DNA from: an uncultured Chthoniobacterales bacterium
GTDB lineage: Bacteria; Verrucomicrobiota; Verrucomicrobiia; Chthoniobacterales; CAKUMP01
NCBI GenBank assembly: GCA_934667795.1
Contig: CAKUMP010000124.1
Location: 1 to 6,941, forward strand
DNA length: 6,941 bases
Direction of reading: 5' to 3'
Shown: positions 1-5,132 of the stretch, piece by piece
Numbering within the stretch: position 1 is the stretch's first letter
Layout of the letters: each line of letters opens with the position of its first letter
Translations under genes and position numbers: made by a program
The notes under the pieces: model-generated
What the model saw: the letters and a program-made list of their open reading frames with translations, nothing else
Database searches by the model: none
Told to the model about the DNA's origin: nothing

Positions 1-2
1 TG

Positions 3-575
3 GGATTGCCGGTTTCTGTGCATCCGGGAACAGAAGGGCGTGGATGTTCGAATGGATTTATTGCGGGGCATCCCTCCAGCTATCTGGAATGGCATACGAA
101 TTTGCCGCAAAACTACATGGGGCAGATCGTCAGCTTAATTTGTGAAGGCGTTTTTGAAAAATTTCCCAAGCTGAAATTTGTTGCGAAAGAAGGTGGGCTG
201 GCATGGATTCCAGGGGTGATGTGGAGGTTGGACAAGAACTGGAAATCATTGCGTTCCAGCGTCCCCTGGATCAAGCGTTTGCCGAGTGAAATTCTGGTTG
301 ATCATGTACGGTTTACAAGCCAGCCGGTTGAAGAACCGGAAAAGCCGGAACATTTACATGTTTTATTTGAAATGATTCATGCGGAAAAAACACTCATGTT
401 TTCCTCCGATTACCCGCATTGGGATAATGATTCTCCGAAACATGCCTTGCCTAAAATGGATGAAGAGCTGACAAAGAGAATTTTTTATAAGAATGCCGAA
501 GATACGTATGGTTTTCCAAATGAAGAGGAATCGGTAGGAGAAACATCCGGAAAAGAAACTGCTGGAGTAAAATAG
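3..575 (+). CDS. Amidohydrolase family (amidohydrolase 2, TIM-barrel metal-dependent hydrolase), 3' part
   Basis: This is the C-terminal 190 residues of a metal-dependent hydrolase of the amidohydrolase-2 (COG2159-like) group. The frame is open to the left edge, so the true start lies outside the window; members usually have roughly 300-400 residues, so about half is missing. Visible family marks are VHPG near residue 7, the conserved block VFEKFPKLKFVAKEGG around 50-65 followed by WRLDKNW, HVRFTSQP near 101-108, and SSDYPHWD (Asp136), where the Asp is the usual metal/catalytic residue near the C-terminus. NAEDTYGF then closes the fold, followed by an acidic, low-complexity tail of about 20 residues. 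The stop is directly followed by the ATG of a Rieske protein, and a GGAG ribosome site for that gene lies inside the last codons here, so the two are translated from one message. The substrate cannot be read from the sequence; hydrolysis or decarboxylation of a cyclic or aromatic compound is possible but unproven. Confidence 0.88.
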   Translation, partial: GLPVSVHPGTEGRGCSNGFIAGHPSSYLEWHTNLPQNYMGQIVSLICEGVFEKFPKLKFVAKEGGLAWIPGVMWRLDKNWKSLRSSVPWIKRLPSEILVDHVRFTSQPVEEPEKPEHLHVLFEMIHAEKTLMFSSDYPHWDNDSPKHALPKMDEELTKRIFYKNAEDTYGFPNEEESVGETSGKETAGVK

Positions 576-986
576 ATGAAAAAACGTGTGCCGGTTTGTC
601 GGGTGAAAGATTTGCCCCCTGGAGAAAGACAATTTGTGGACGTAGATGGGCGTTCTATTTGCGTGTTTAATATTCATGGGGAGTTTTATGCGTTAAAAAA
701 TGTTTGTCCGCATCAATTTGCTCCCTTGTGTGAGGGGAAAGTGACGGGATACTGTGAGGAATCTGAAGTGGGAGAATATCGCTGGACGAGAGATGGCGAG
801 ATTATCCGTTGCCCCTGGCATGGGTGGGAATTTGATATTAAAACCGGAAAAAGTATATTTAATCCCCATAGGGTTCGTACTAAAAGTTATCCTGTCGAAA
901 GAGCGCAAGTGCCGGCTGAAGAAGATCCTGCTGTGGACACCTATCCTGTAGAAGTCGCAGATGAAATGATCCTGGTTGTGGTCTGA
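576..986 (+). CDS. Rieske [2Fe-2S] domain protein
   Basis: A 136-residue soluble Rieske ferredoxin-like protein with no signal peptide or membrane segment. The cluster ligands are clear: C44-P-H46 and C79-P-W-H82 (CPWHGW). The 32 residues between the two ligand boxes are about twice the spacing usual in small Rieske ferredoxins; the insert (about 54-76) holds an extra Cys60 and an acidic stretch. No catalytic oxygenase domain follows, so it is an electron-transfer or regulatory subunit, not a complete dioxygenase. The ATG is the first base after the upstream amidohydrolase stop, and GGAG at 564-567 with an 8-base spacer supports this start. Tight coupling to the hydrolase suggests a shared pathway, perhaps breakdown of a ring compound; that role is inference. 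The redox partner is not in the window. Confidence 0.9.
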   Translation: MKKRVPVCRVKDLPPGERQFVDVDGRSICVFNIHGEFYALKNVCPHQFAPLCEGKVTGYCEESEVGEYRWTRDGEIIRCPWHGWEFDIKTGKSIFNPHRVRTKSYPVERAQVPAEEDPAVDTYPVEVADEMILVVV

Positions 987-988
987 TA

Positions 989-1017
989 CCAGAGCCATTT
1001 TACTTAAAATGCTCTGG
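989..1017 (+). terminator. Hairpin at the end of the amidohydrolase-Rieske operon
   Basis: Inverted repeat CCAGAGC/GCTCTGG (7 bp), extended after one bulged C by ATTTT/AAAAT around a very small loop. It begins two bases after the Rieske stop and lies between convergent genes, so it could stop transcripts from either side. Neither strand has a clean T-run right after the stem, so it may be a weak or factor-assisted terminator, or an mRNA-stabilising hairpin. Confidence 0.55.
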
Positions 1018-1056
1018 AGCGAATGATAGAATAAAAAATGGACGGAGCAAGAGTAA

Positions 1057-1779
1057 TTACCTGCGGAGGTCCTTATATCGATCTACTTTGAAACTATTGG
1101 AGCGAGAGGATCGGGATCTGGTAGAGCGGGAAGGTGCTGTCCCTTGAGAAGGGGGCGCGTAATTTTTTCCGTGGTTAAACGTATTGACGGGCATGGCAAC
1201 CCGAGAACCTCCTTTTGGCAGCCTGCGACGAGGGGTGATAAATTTTGTAGGATCAAAATAATTTTCAAATCCTCTGGAAAATGCGGAACGATTGATTCCG
1301 ATTTGAAGGTTTTTACGGATTTCAAAATGAAGATGTGCCGTGTACATTCCACGATTGGTGCCGATCGTACCGATTAATTGTCCGCGTTGGACCACTGTGC
1401 CTTCCTTGGCAACAATACGGTCGAGGTGTCCATATAGAGCATCTATAAAATGGGGTTTTCCTTTTTCTAAATAAGCGTGGCGGATGATCACCACATTTCC
1501 CCATCCCATGCGTACATCTCTGGCAAAAACGACCACCCCGGTTCCGATGGAGTAAACCGGGTCGCCGAGATCGGTGTTTCCGCCGCCCATTCCGTTCCAG
1601 TCTTCTCCAAGATGCCCGTTGGGTCTGAAGCCGCGCGCCTTATAGTATTTATCCCCATTCGGTTTGCCTACAGGGAAATCAAAGCCATCTGCAAGCGGTG
1701 CGTTTACGACTTTTTGAGCGAAGGCGCAAGGGAGCCCTAACAATAGTAAAATTAAAATTGTGAGGGATAAATTACGCAT
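1057..1779 (-). CDS. Exported M23 family (LytM-type) metallopeptidase
   Basis: A 240-residue zinc peptidase, probably acting on peptidoglycan cross-links in the periplasm. Residues 1-21 form a signal peptide (hydrophobic run LTILILLLLG, cleavage likely after AFA at 19-21); Cys18 is not in a good lipobox, so a lipoprotein is less likely. The M23 motifs are complete: HLGED gives H56 and D60, YGHL gives H118, and the AHLHFE box gives H149 and H151. By analogy with LytM, H56, D60 and H151 would bind zinc and H118 and H149 would be catalytic, so it should be active rather than a degenerate EnvC-like activator. The region after residue 183 is basic and low complexity (RRR, then a Ser/Arg-rich run at 217-228), perhaps binding the anionic wall or outer-membrane polymers. 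Ribosome site is weak (AGG, 11-base spacer). It is convergent with the Rieske gene and divergent from the PEP-CTERM gene. The exact bond cut is unknown. Confidence 0.9.
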   Translation of the reverse strand: MRNLSLTILILLLLGLPCAFAQKVVNAPLADGFDFPVGKPNGDKYYKARGFRPNGHLGEDWNGMGGGNTDLGDPVYSIGTGVVVFARDVRMGWGNVVIIRHAYLEKGKPHFIDALYGHLDRIVAKEGTVVQRGQLIGTIGTNRGMYTAHLHFEIRKNLQIGINRSAFSRGFENYFDPTKFITPRRRLPKGGSRVAMPVNTFNHGKNYAPPSQGTAPSRSTRSRSSRSNSFKVDRYKDLRR

Positions 1780-1809
1780 GAAAGGCTAAACCTAAGTGGA
1801 TTTACGCAT

Positions 1810-1823
1810 ATCGGCAAGCCGAT
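1810..1823. promoter_or_regulatory. Short palindrome upstream of the M23 gene
   Basis: ATCGGC-AA-GCCGAT is a perfect 6-bp dyad with a 2-base centre, 31-44 bases upstream of the M23 start and in the gap between two divergent genes. Position and symmetry fit an operator, but no known regulator site is recognised and a chance dyad is possible. Confidence 0.25.
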
Positions 1824-1848
1824 TGTGCAAGGAAAACAAAGAGAAAAT

Positions 1849-1875
1849 GCCATCTCGAAGCGGATGGCCGTTTTT
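1849..1875 (+). terminator. Stem-loop with T5 tail in the divergent gap
   Basis: GCCATC (1849-1854) pairs with GATGGC (1863-1868) around an 8-base loop; two bases later comes TTTTT (1871-1875). It has the shape of a weak plus-strand terminator or attenuator, yet no plus-strand gene precedes it. It would matter only if a transcript started upstream, for example an antisense RNA from the M23 leader. Confidence 0.25.
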
Positions 1876-1923
1876 ACAGAAACAGGTTGAATTTTACGGA
1901 CGCGAGGTTGTCCTGATAGAAAA

Positions 1924-1952
1924 TTGACATTTTGGCAATCTGTTTATATCTT
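1924..1952 (+). promoter_or_regulatory. Sigma70-like promoter of the PEP-CTERM gene
   Basis: TTGACA at 1924-1929 is a perfect -35 box. A -10 box is weaker: TATCTT at 1947-1952 with a 17-base spacer, or TATATC at 1945-1950 with a 15-base spacer. Either would start transcription at about 1957-1960, on top of the ATG at 1959. Confidence 0.5.
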
Positions 1953-1958
1953 AAAAGA

Positions 1959-2828
1959 ATGTCTGGTGATCCCCTCAAGTTATTTAAAGGTTATCTGTTT
2001 TCGCGAGTTTTGGATGCACGCGTTATAGCGATGGTGGCAATTGTATGTGGAATGAGCAGTCTTGGTGCTGTTACTTTGATGCCGCCGGATGGCTGGCCAA
2101 ATGAAGAATGGAGTCCACGATTGTATGGAAGTCCAACTATCGATACGGTAGAATTACAGGGAGAAAACTGGGTGCGGATTGCAAGAACATCTCTAACAGG
2201 TGCTGGGAATGGGAGTGGACAGATCGTTTACAATGCCGGGCACTATAACGTAAACAACATTCCGGTATTACATGAAGATAATCAACTGGGTGATATTGCG
2301 GGAAGTGTGATTATTGGTGGATCCAGTTTTGGAGATATGCGGGGCGTTTATTTACGAGCAAATGTCAGTAATTTTTATTCGACGGGAGGGAAGGCACAGC
2401 CATTAGGATATTACATCGCATTAACTAGCAGTTCGCTTGCATTGTATTGGCAACCTGGAGATGCTTTTGCAGGAAGTTTGACTCCTCTCATTTCTGATAC
2501 TTATACGACTACCCTGCAACCACTCACAGAAACAACCAATAACCAGTACAAACTGGAATTCTCGGCAATAGGGATGCAGTTTGATGCGACGCTTTGGAGT
2601 CTGGATGAAAACGGTAACACAACAGGGGATCCGCTTGCTTCCATTTCGTATCTGGATACACGTCCGGAGGCGCGTTCTGAAGGATATTTTGCCCTTCGTG
2701 GGGGGCGGTATGGAGGAGAGATATCGGCATATTTTCGTAATCTGGAACTCTCCATGATTCCCGAACCAAGTACCGCTCTGTTGGTTTTATCTGCCGGATT
2801 GCTGGCATTTAAGCGTCGAAAAAACTGA
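1959..2828 (+). CDS. Secreted PEP-CTERM sorting-domain protein
   Basis: A 289-residue exported protein. A hydrophobic run at about 22-39 after a basic N-terminal stretch makes a signal peptide, with cleavage likely near SLGA (34-37). The C-terminus has the PEP-CTERM sorting tag: Pro-Glu-Pro at 268-270, a hydrophobic segment (TALLVLSAGLLAF), then KRRKN. In this family the tag is known to be processed by exosortase (EpsH/XrtA type) during export to the surface of exopolysaccharide-producing bacteria. The middle part (about 45-265) is rich in Gly, Ser, Thr and Tyr, looks all-beta and might be a concanavalin-like fold; I recognise no catalytic motif. The ATG at 1959 was preferred over a TTG at 1932, because the TTG lies inside the promoter; neither has a Shine-Dalgarno site. 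An ATG at 2031 would leave a signal peptide with no basic residues. No exosortase gene is in the window. Confidence 0.85.
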   Translation: MSGDPLKLFKGYLFSRVLDARVIAMVAIVCGMSSLGAVTLMPPDGWPNEEWSPRLYGSPTIDTVELQGENWVRIARTSLTGAGNGSGQIVYNAGHYNVNNIPVLHEDNQLGDIAGSVIIGGSSFGDMRGVYLRANVSNFYSTGGKAQPLGYYIALTSSSLALYWQPGDAFAGSLTPLISDTYTTTLQPLTETTNNQYKLEFSAIGMQFDATLWSLDENGNTTGDPLASISYLDTRPEARSEGYFALRGGRYGGEISAYFRNLELSMIPEPSTALLVLSAGLLAFKRRKN

Positions 2829-2909
2829 CTGTTTTTAGACATTTTTCGGTAGTTATTATTCACATAATAATGGCTCTGTTCTCTTGCTTTTCGAATGGGA
2901 TGGGGCGTA

Positions 2910-3030
2910 TTTGGAGTGCGGCGGTTTCCGCCGCTTTGGATCATAACGAATGGGATGTACGAACAACCTTCGCATGGCGAAACTCACACGTTGTTCGAAC
3001 CAAAGCGGTGCAAGAGCCCCGCACTCCAAA
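2910..3030. repeat. 121-bp nested imperfect palindrome (REP/MITE-like)
   Basis: Four pairs of arms nest inside each other: TTTGGAGTGCGG (2910-2921) with 3019-3030, 12 bp; CCGCTTTGG (2931-2939) with 3000-3008, 9 bp; CGAACAAC (2960-2967) with 2990-2997, 8 bp; and TTCGC (2969-2973) with GCGAA (2977-2981), 5 bp around a 3-base loop. The left shoulder also has its own small dyad, GCGGcggtttCCGC style, at about 2919-2934. An 11-base direct repeat, CGAATGGGATG, lies at 2892-2902 just outside and at 2947-2957 inside. As RNA or single-stranded DNA it would fold into one long interrupted stem. From memory, arms like these (GCACTCCAAA, CCAAAGCGG) recur in Verrucomicrobiota genomes; copy number cannot be tested here. 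Confidence 0.8.
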
Positions 3031-3071
3031 TTCTTTCCGTGTGGTGGGAAAAATCTCTGACATGCGAGTAT

Positions 3072-3096
3072 TTCATTAGGGACAGAGCTGTAAACA
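3072..3096 (+). repeat. 25-bp repeat A, copy 1
   Basis: TTCATTAGGGACAGAGCTGT followed by AAACA; identical over all 25 bases to 3239-3263. It contains the self-complementary core CAGAGCTGT/ACAGCTCTG seen again in the inverted copy. Confidence 0.85.
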
Positions 3097-3174
3097 CGCT
3101 TTGTATAAAACATCGTTTTAGATCACCCTTACAGGGTTCATTCTGTTGTTCCATTAGACCTAAAACCTTACTCC

Positions 3175-3225
3175 AGTCCTAGGGCGATTGCCCTAGGCTG
3201 ACATAGGTTGCCCTTTCAGGGCACC
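3175..3225. repeat. Two adjacent hairpins
   Basis: First hairpin: CCTAGGGC (3178-3185), loop GATT, GCCCTAGG (3190-3197), a perfect 8-bp stem that extends with AG/CT past a bulged T. Second hairpin: GCCCT (3210-3214), loop TTC, AGGGC (3218-3222), extended by GGT/ACC past one bulged T. The stems share the GCCCT/AGGGC core. Neither is followed by a T-run, so they are not typical terminators. Confidence 0.7.
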
Positions 3226-3238
3226 TTCTCCCGAGCAA

Positions 3239-3263
3239 TTCATTAGGGACAGAGCTGTAAACA
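3239..3263 (+). repeat. 25-bp repeat A, copy 2
   Basis: Exact direct copy of 3072-3096; identity ends sharply at both sides (position 3238 versus 3071, and 3264 versus 3097). The two starts are 167 bases apart. Confidence 0.85.
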
Positions 3264-3265
3264 AA

Positions 3266-3294
3266 CCCTGGGAGCGCCGACGTCCCCGTCGGCC
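3266..3294 (+). repeat. 29-bp GC-rich repeat B, left copy
   Basis: Runs from CCCTGGGAG to GTCGGCC. It matches the reverse complement of 3383-3411 at 26 of 29 positions. It also folds on itself: GCCGACG (3276-3282), loop TCCC, CGTCGGC (3287-3293), a perfect 7-bp stem. Confidence 0.8.
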
Positions 3295-3316
3295 AGGAAA
3301 AATTGTGGGAGCTGGC

Positions 3317-3336
3317 TTACAGCTCTGTCCCTAATG
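3317..3336 (-). repeat. Repeat A, inverted copy (20 bp)
   Basis: TTACAGCTCTGTCCCTAATG is the exact reverse complement of 3241-3260. Together with copy 2 it can form a 20-bp stem around a 56-base loop that contains repeat B left. Confidence 0.85.
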
Positions 3337-3369
3337 GACTCTCCATTGGCGCGGTAGCGCATAAATGAT

Positions 3370-3384
3370 CCAACGGTACGTTGG
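3370..3384. repeat. Small perfect hairpin
   Basis: CCAACG (3370-3375), loop GTA, CGTTGG (3379-3384). It overlaps the first two bases of repeat B right, so the two folds are mutually exclusive at their edge. Confidence 0.6.
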
Positions 3385-3411
3385 CCGACGGGGACGTTGG
3401 CGTGCCCAGGG
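3383..3411 (-). repeat. 29-bp GC-rich repeat B, right copy (inverted)
   Basis: Inverted partner of 3266-3294, 26 of 29 positions complementary. Its own hairpin is GCCGACG (3384-3390), loop GGGA, CGTTGGC (3395-3401), with one wobble pair. It ends two bases before the A-run that serves as the T-tract of the minus-strand SOD terminator. Confidence 0.8.
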
Positions 3412-3412
3412 G

Positions 3413-3468
3413 AAAAAAAACGGGCGTGCCTGGTGTGAGAAACGGAAGTTTCTGACCAGACACGCCCG
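3413..3468 (-). terminator. Rho-independent terminator of the SOD gene
   Basis: On the minus strand a long hairpin (3468 down to 3421) has 8-bp CGGGCGTG/CACGCCCG at the base, then 5 bp CTGGT/ACCAG and 6 bp AGAAAC/GTTTCT around a GGAA (plus-strand) loop, with small internal mismatches. It is followed at once by eight T (plus-strand A at 3413-3420). It lies about 47 bases after the SOD stop. Confidence 0.93.
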
Positions 3469-3476
3469 AAAGTTTT

Positions 3477-3499
3477 AAAACAGACGGAAGAAACCGTCT
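3477..3499 (-). terminator. Secondary hairpin just after the SOD stop
   Basis: AGACGG (3482-3487) pairs with CCGTCT (3494-3499) around a 6-base loop. On the minus strand it is followed after one base by TTTT. It precedes the main terminator and may give tandem termination or protect the 3' end. Confidence 0.45.
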
Positions 3500-3514
3500 T
3501 GTTTGTGAGAGATG

Positions 3515-4129
3515 TTAGCCTTTAGCTGCGGTATAGCGTTTAGCGACTTCATCCCAGTTTACAACATTCCAGAATGCTTTGAGGTAATCCGGACGTTTGT
3601 TCTGGTATTTGAGATAGTATGCATGTTCCCAGACGTCGCAGCCGAGGATCGGAGTATTTCCATCCGAAAGCGGGCTATCCTGATTTGGGGTGGAAGTTAC
3701 TTCAATTTCTCCGCTCTTATTCACAATAAGCCATGCCCATCCGGAGCCAAAACGAGTAGCTCCTGCTTTTTCGAATGCTTCTTTGAAAGCATCAAAGTCG
3801 CCAAATTTTGCATCGATTGCTTCAGCAAGTTTGCCGCTCGGGGTTCCTCCACCGCTAGGGCTGAGGATAGTCCAGAAAAGCGCATGGTTGGCGTGTCCGC
3901 CACCATTATTCCGTACGGCTGTTCGGATACTTTCCGGCACTGCATCCAGGTCGGAAATGAGGTCCTCTACAGACTTTGCGGCCAGGGCGTCGTGTCCTTC
4001 CAGTGCTGCATTTACGTTGTTAATGTATGTTTGATGATGTTTTCCATGATGGATTTCCATCGTTTGCGCATCAATATGAGGTTCCAGCGCATCAGATGCG
4101 TAAGGAAGTGGTGGTAATGAATAAGCCAT
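3515..4129 (-). CDS. sodA: Superoxide dismutase, Fe/Mn family, Mn-type
   Basis: A complete 204-residue cytoplasmic enzyme that turns superoxide into oxygen and hydrogen peroxide. The N-terminal helical hairpin (about 1-90) and C-terminal alpha/beta domain (about 95-200) are both full length and collinear with E. coli SodA. Metal ligands are H27 (in EIHHGKHH), H82 (in GGHANHALFW), D165 and H169 (in DVWEHAYYLKY). Glutamine 150 in NQDSPL is the second-sphere Gln in the position typical of Mn enzymes, while the FeSOD-type Gln near residue 70-78 is absent (GGG), so Mn or cambialistic use is favoured. There is no signal peptide. The ATG is supported by AAAGGA at 4140-4145 with a 10-base spacer. It lies 84 bases downstream of the ElbB-like gene on the same strand with no terminator between, so co-transcription is possible. 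A strong terminator follows. Confidence 0.97.
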   Translation of the reverse strand: MAYSLPPLPYASDALEPHIDAQTMEIHHGKHHQTYINNVNAALEGHDALAAKSVEDLISDLDAVPESIRTAVRNNGGGHANHALFWTILSPSGGGTPSGKLAEAIDAKFGDFDAFKEAFEKAGATRFGSGWAWLIVNKSGEIEVTSTPNQDSPLSDGNTPILGCDVWEHAYYLKYQNKRPDYLKAFWNVVNWDEVAKRYTAAKG

Positions 4130-4213
4130 AATTTTAAAGTCCTTTAATTCGTTATTGTCACTTTGTTTATATTAATTTCCGACAAAAATGCTGGGGGGAA
4201 ATCTGTAAATTTA

Positions 4214-4885
4214 CTAATCGCATAATTCGAGAAGAGATGCAACCAGCTTCCTGATCCCGATGTTGATTTGCGAAATTTTCTCTGCGGTCATGTACGCGGG
4301 AGAGCTGACAATTTTGTTATGGGAGTCAATGACCACGGAATCGAACGGGCATTCTTTATGAGTGGCCCCCCATGTTTCCAGCGCCTGCGCGGTGTCCTGA
4401 TCGGTTCCGATAGTGAACTGGATTTTGAGGTCCCCCAGAACCTGTGTTGCAATGGAAGGGGAAATACATAAAAGGCCGATCGGTTTCTTTTGCGTATGTG
4501 CTTCTTTGAGCACGCGTTCCACTTCCGGGTGAACGGAAGCGTCGGTACCTTTCAGGGCGAAATTAGAAAGGTTTTTCGCCGCACCAAACCCTCCCGGGAA
4601 CAGGATTGCATCAAAATTTTCCATCTGTATTTCGTCGAGTGATTTGATCTTGCCACGGGCAATGCGCGCGGATTCCACCAGAACATTGCGGCTTTCGTCG
4701 GGGATCACCTCACCCGTCACATGGTTAATCACATGGACCTGGTCGATATCAGGGGCTGTGCAAGTCACTTCTGCACCTGCTTCATCCAGAGCTAACAGGG
4801 ATAAAACGGATTCATGAATTTCAGCTCCATCAAAAACACCACAACCGGATAAGACAACAAGAACTTTTTTCATATCAATCAACAT
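4214..4885 (-). CDS. elbB: ElbB/ES1-like protein, DJ-1/PfpI superfamily
   Basis: A 223-residue class I glutamine amidotransferase-like protein close to E. coli ElbB along its whole length. Matching blocks are VLSGCGVFDGAEIHES (11-26), NHVTGE (54-59), RNVLVESARIARG (66-78), the PGGFGAAKNLSNFA block (97-110) and TIGTDQDTA (158-166). The nucleophile-elbow cysteine is C140 in LLCISPS, and the DJ-1-type acidic partner is in AEIHE (E22 or E25). ElbB proteins are annotated as glyoxalase-like or isoprenoid-related; the true substrate is not settled, and deglycation or carbonyl detoxification is only an analogy. The start at 4885 (MLIDMKK) is chosen because AGAGGA (4892-4897) is 6 bases upstream; the internal Met at 4873 matches the E. 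coli start but has no ribosome site. The SOD gene follows 84 bases downstream, which suggests an oxidative or carbonyl stress unit. Confidence 0.93.
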   Translation of the reverse strand: MLIDMKKVLVVLSGCGVFDGAEIHESVLSLLALDEAGAEVTCTAPDIDQVHVINHVTGEVIPDESRNVLVESARIARGKIKSLDEIQMENFDAILFPGGFGAAKNLSNFALKGTDASVHPEVERVLKEAHTQKKPIGLLCISPSIATQVLGDLKIQFTIGTDQDTAQALETWGATHKECPFDSVVIDSHNKIVSSPAYMTAEKISQINIGIRKLVASLLELCD

Positions 4886-4891
4886 GCCTTA

Positions 4892-4897
4892 TCCTCT
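4892..4897 (-). promoter_or_regulatory. Ribosome binding site deciding the ElbB-like start
   Basis: AGAGGA on the minus strand, 6 bases before the ATG at 4883-4885. It selects that ATG over the in-frame ATG four codons later. Confidence 0.7.
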
Positions 4898-5126
4898 GGG
4901 AACAGGCAAGCTTTGGCTGATGGCGGTGAGAGAAATGGAAAAGGTGGCTGTTAAATGCAGTCGAAAAATTGTCAAAAAAATCCTTTTGTAATTCCATTTT
5001 ATGAGGGATAAAAAAATGGGTTTTACTGGTGAGGAAATGGATAATTTCTGAAGCAGGGAAGGGATTTGGCAAAAAATGACTTAAAATAGTGTGTTAATGG
5101 TTGCACTTGGAAGAGAAAAAGTTTAT

Positions 5127-5132
5127 AAGAGG
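5127..5132 (+). promoter_or_regulatory. Ribosome binding site deciding the start of the secreted protein
   Basis: AAGAGG with a 7-base spacer to the ATG at 5140. It shows that the in-frame TTG at 5101 is not the start. Confidence 0.8.

Larger units (their letters stand above)
2829..3412. other. Gene-free, hairpin-rich repeat block
   Basis: About 580 bp between the PEP-CTERM gene and the SOD terminator. Open frames of 60-95 codons exist on both strands, but they run through palindromes, have poor ribosome sites and show no protein-family motifs, so I call none of them genes. The content is a string of inverted and direct repeats, listed separately. I see no transposase, tRNA, target-site duplication or attachment site. 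Confidence 0.7.

Noticed and set aside
1072..1090. M23 protein as a lipoprotein through Cys18
   Set aside because: The residues before Cys18 (G-L-P) do not fit a lipobox, whereas AFA at 19-21 is a good signal peptidase I site.
2856..3182. Overlapping open frames of 69-95 codons on both strands in the repeat block
   Set aside because: They are translations of palindromic DNA, have no family motifs or good ribosome sites, and mirror each other on opposite strands as expected for inverted repeats.
3072..3336. CRISPR array
   Set aside because: Only two direct copies of the 25-bp motif, 167 bases apart, plus one inverted copy; there is no regular spacing and no cas gene.
2829..3412. Insertion sequence remnant
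   Set aside because: No transposase fragment in any frame and no target-site duplication could be found; a non-autonomous repeat fits better.
3512..4117. A 201-codon plus-strand open frame opposite the SOD gene
   Set aside because: It is the antisense shadow of a complete SOD with all metal ligands; its composition is not protein-like.
4875..5072. A 65-codon minus-strand open frame upstream of the ElbB-like gene
   Set aside because: It overlaps the ElbB-like start and its ribosome site, is rich in Phe and His without any motif, and occupies the promoter region.
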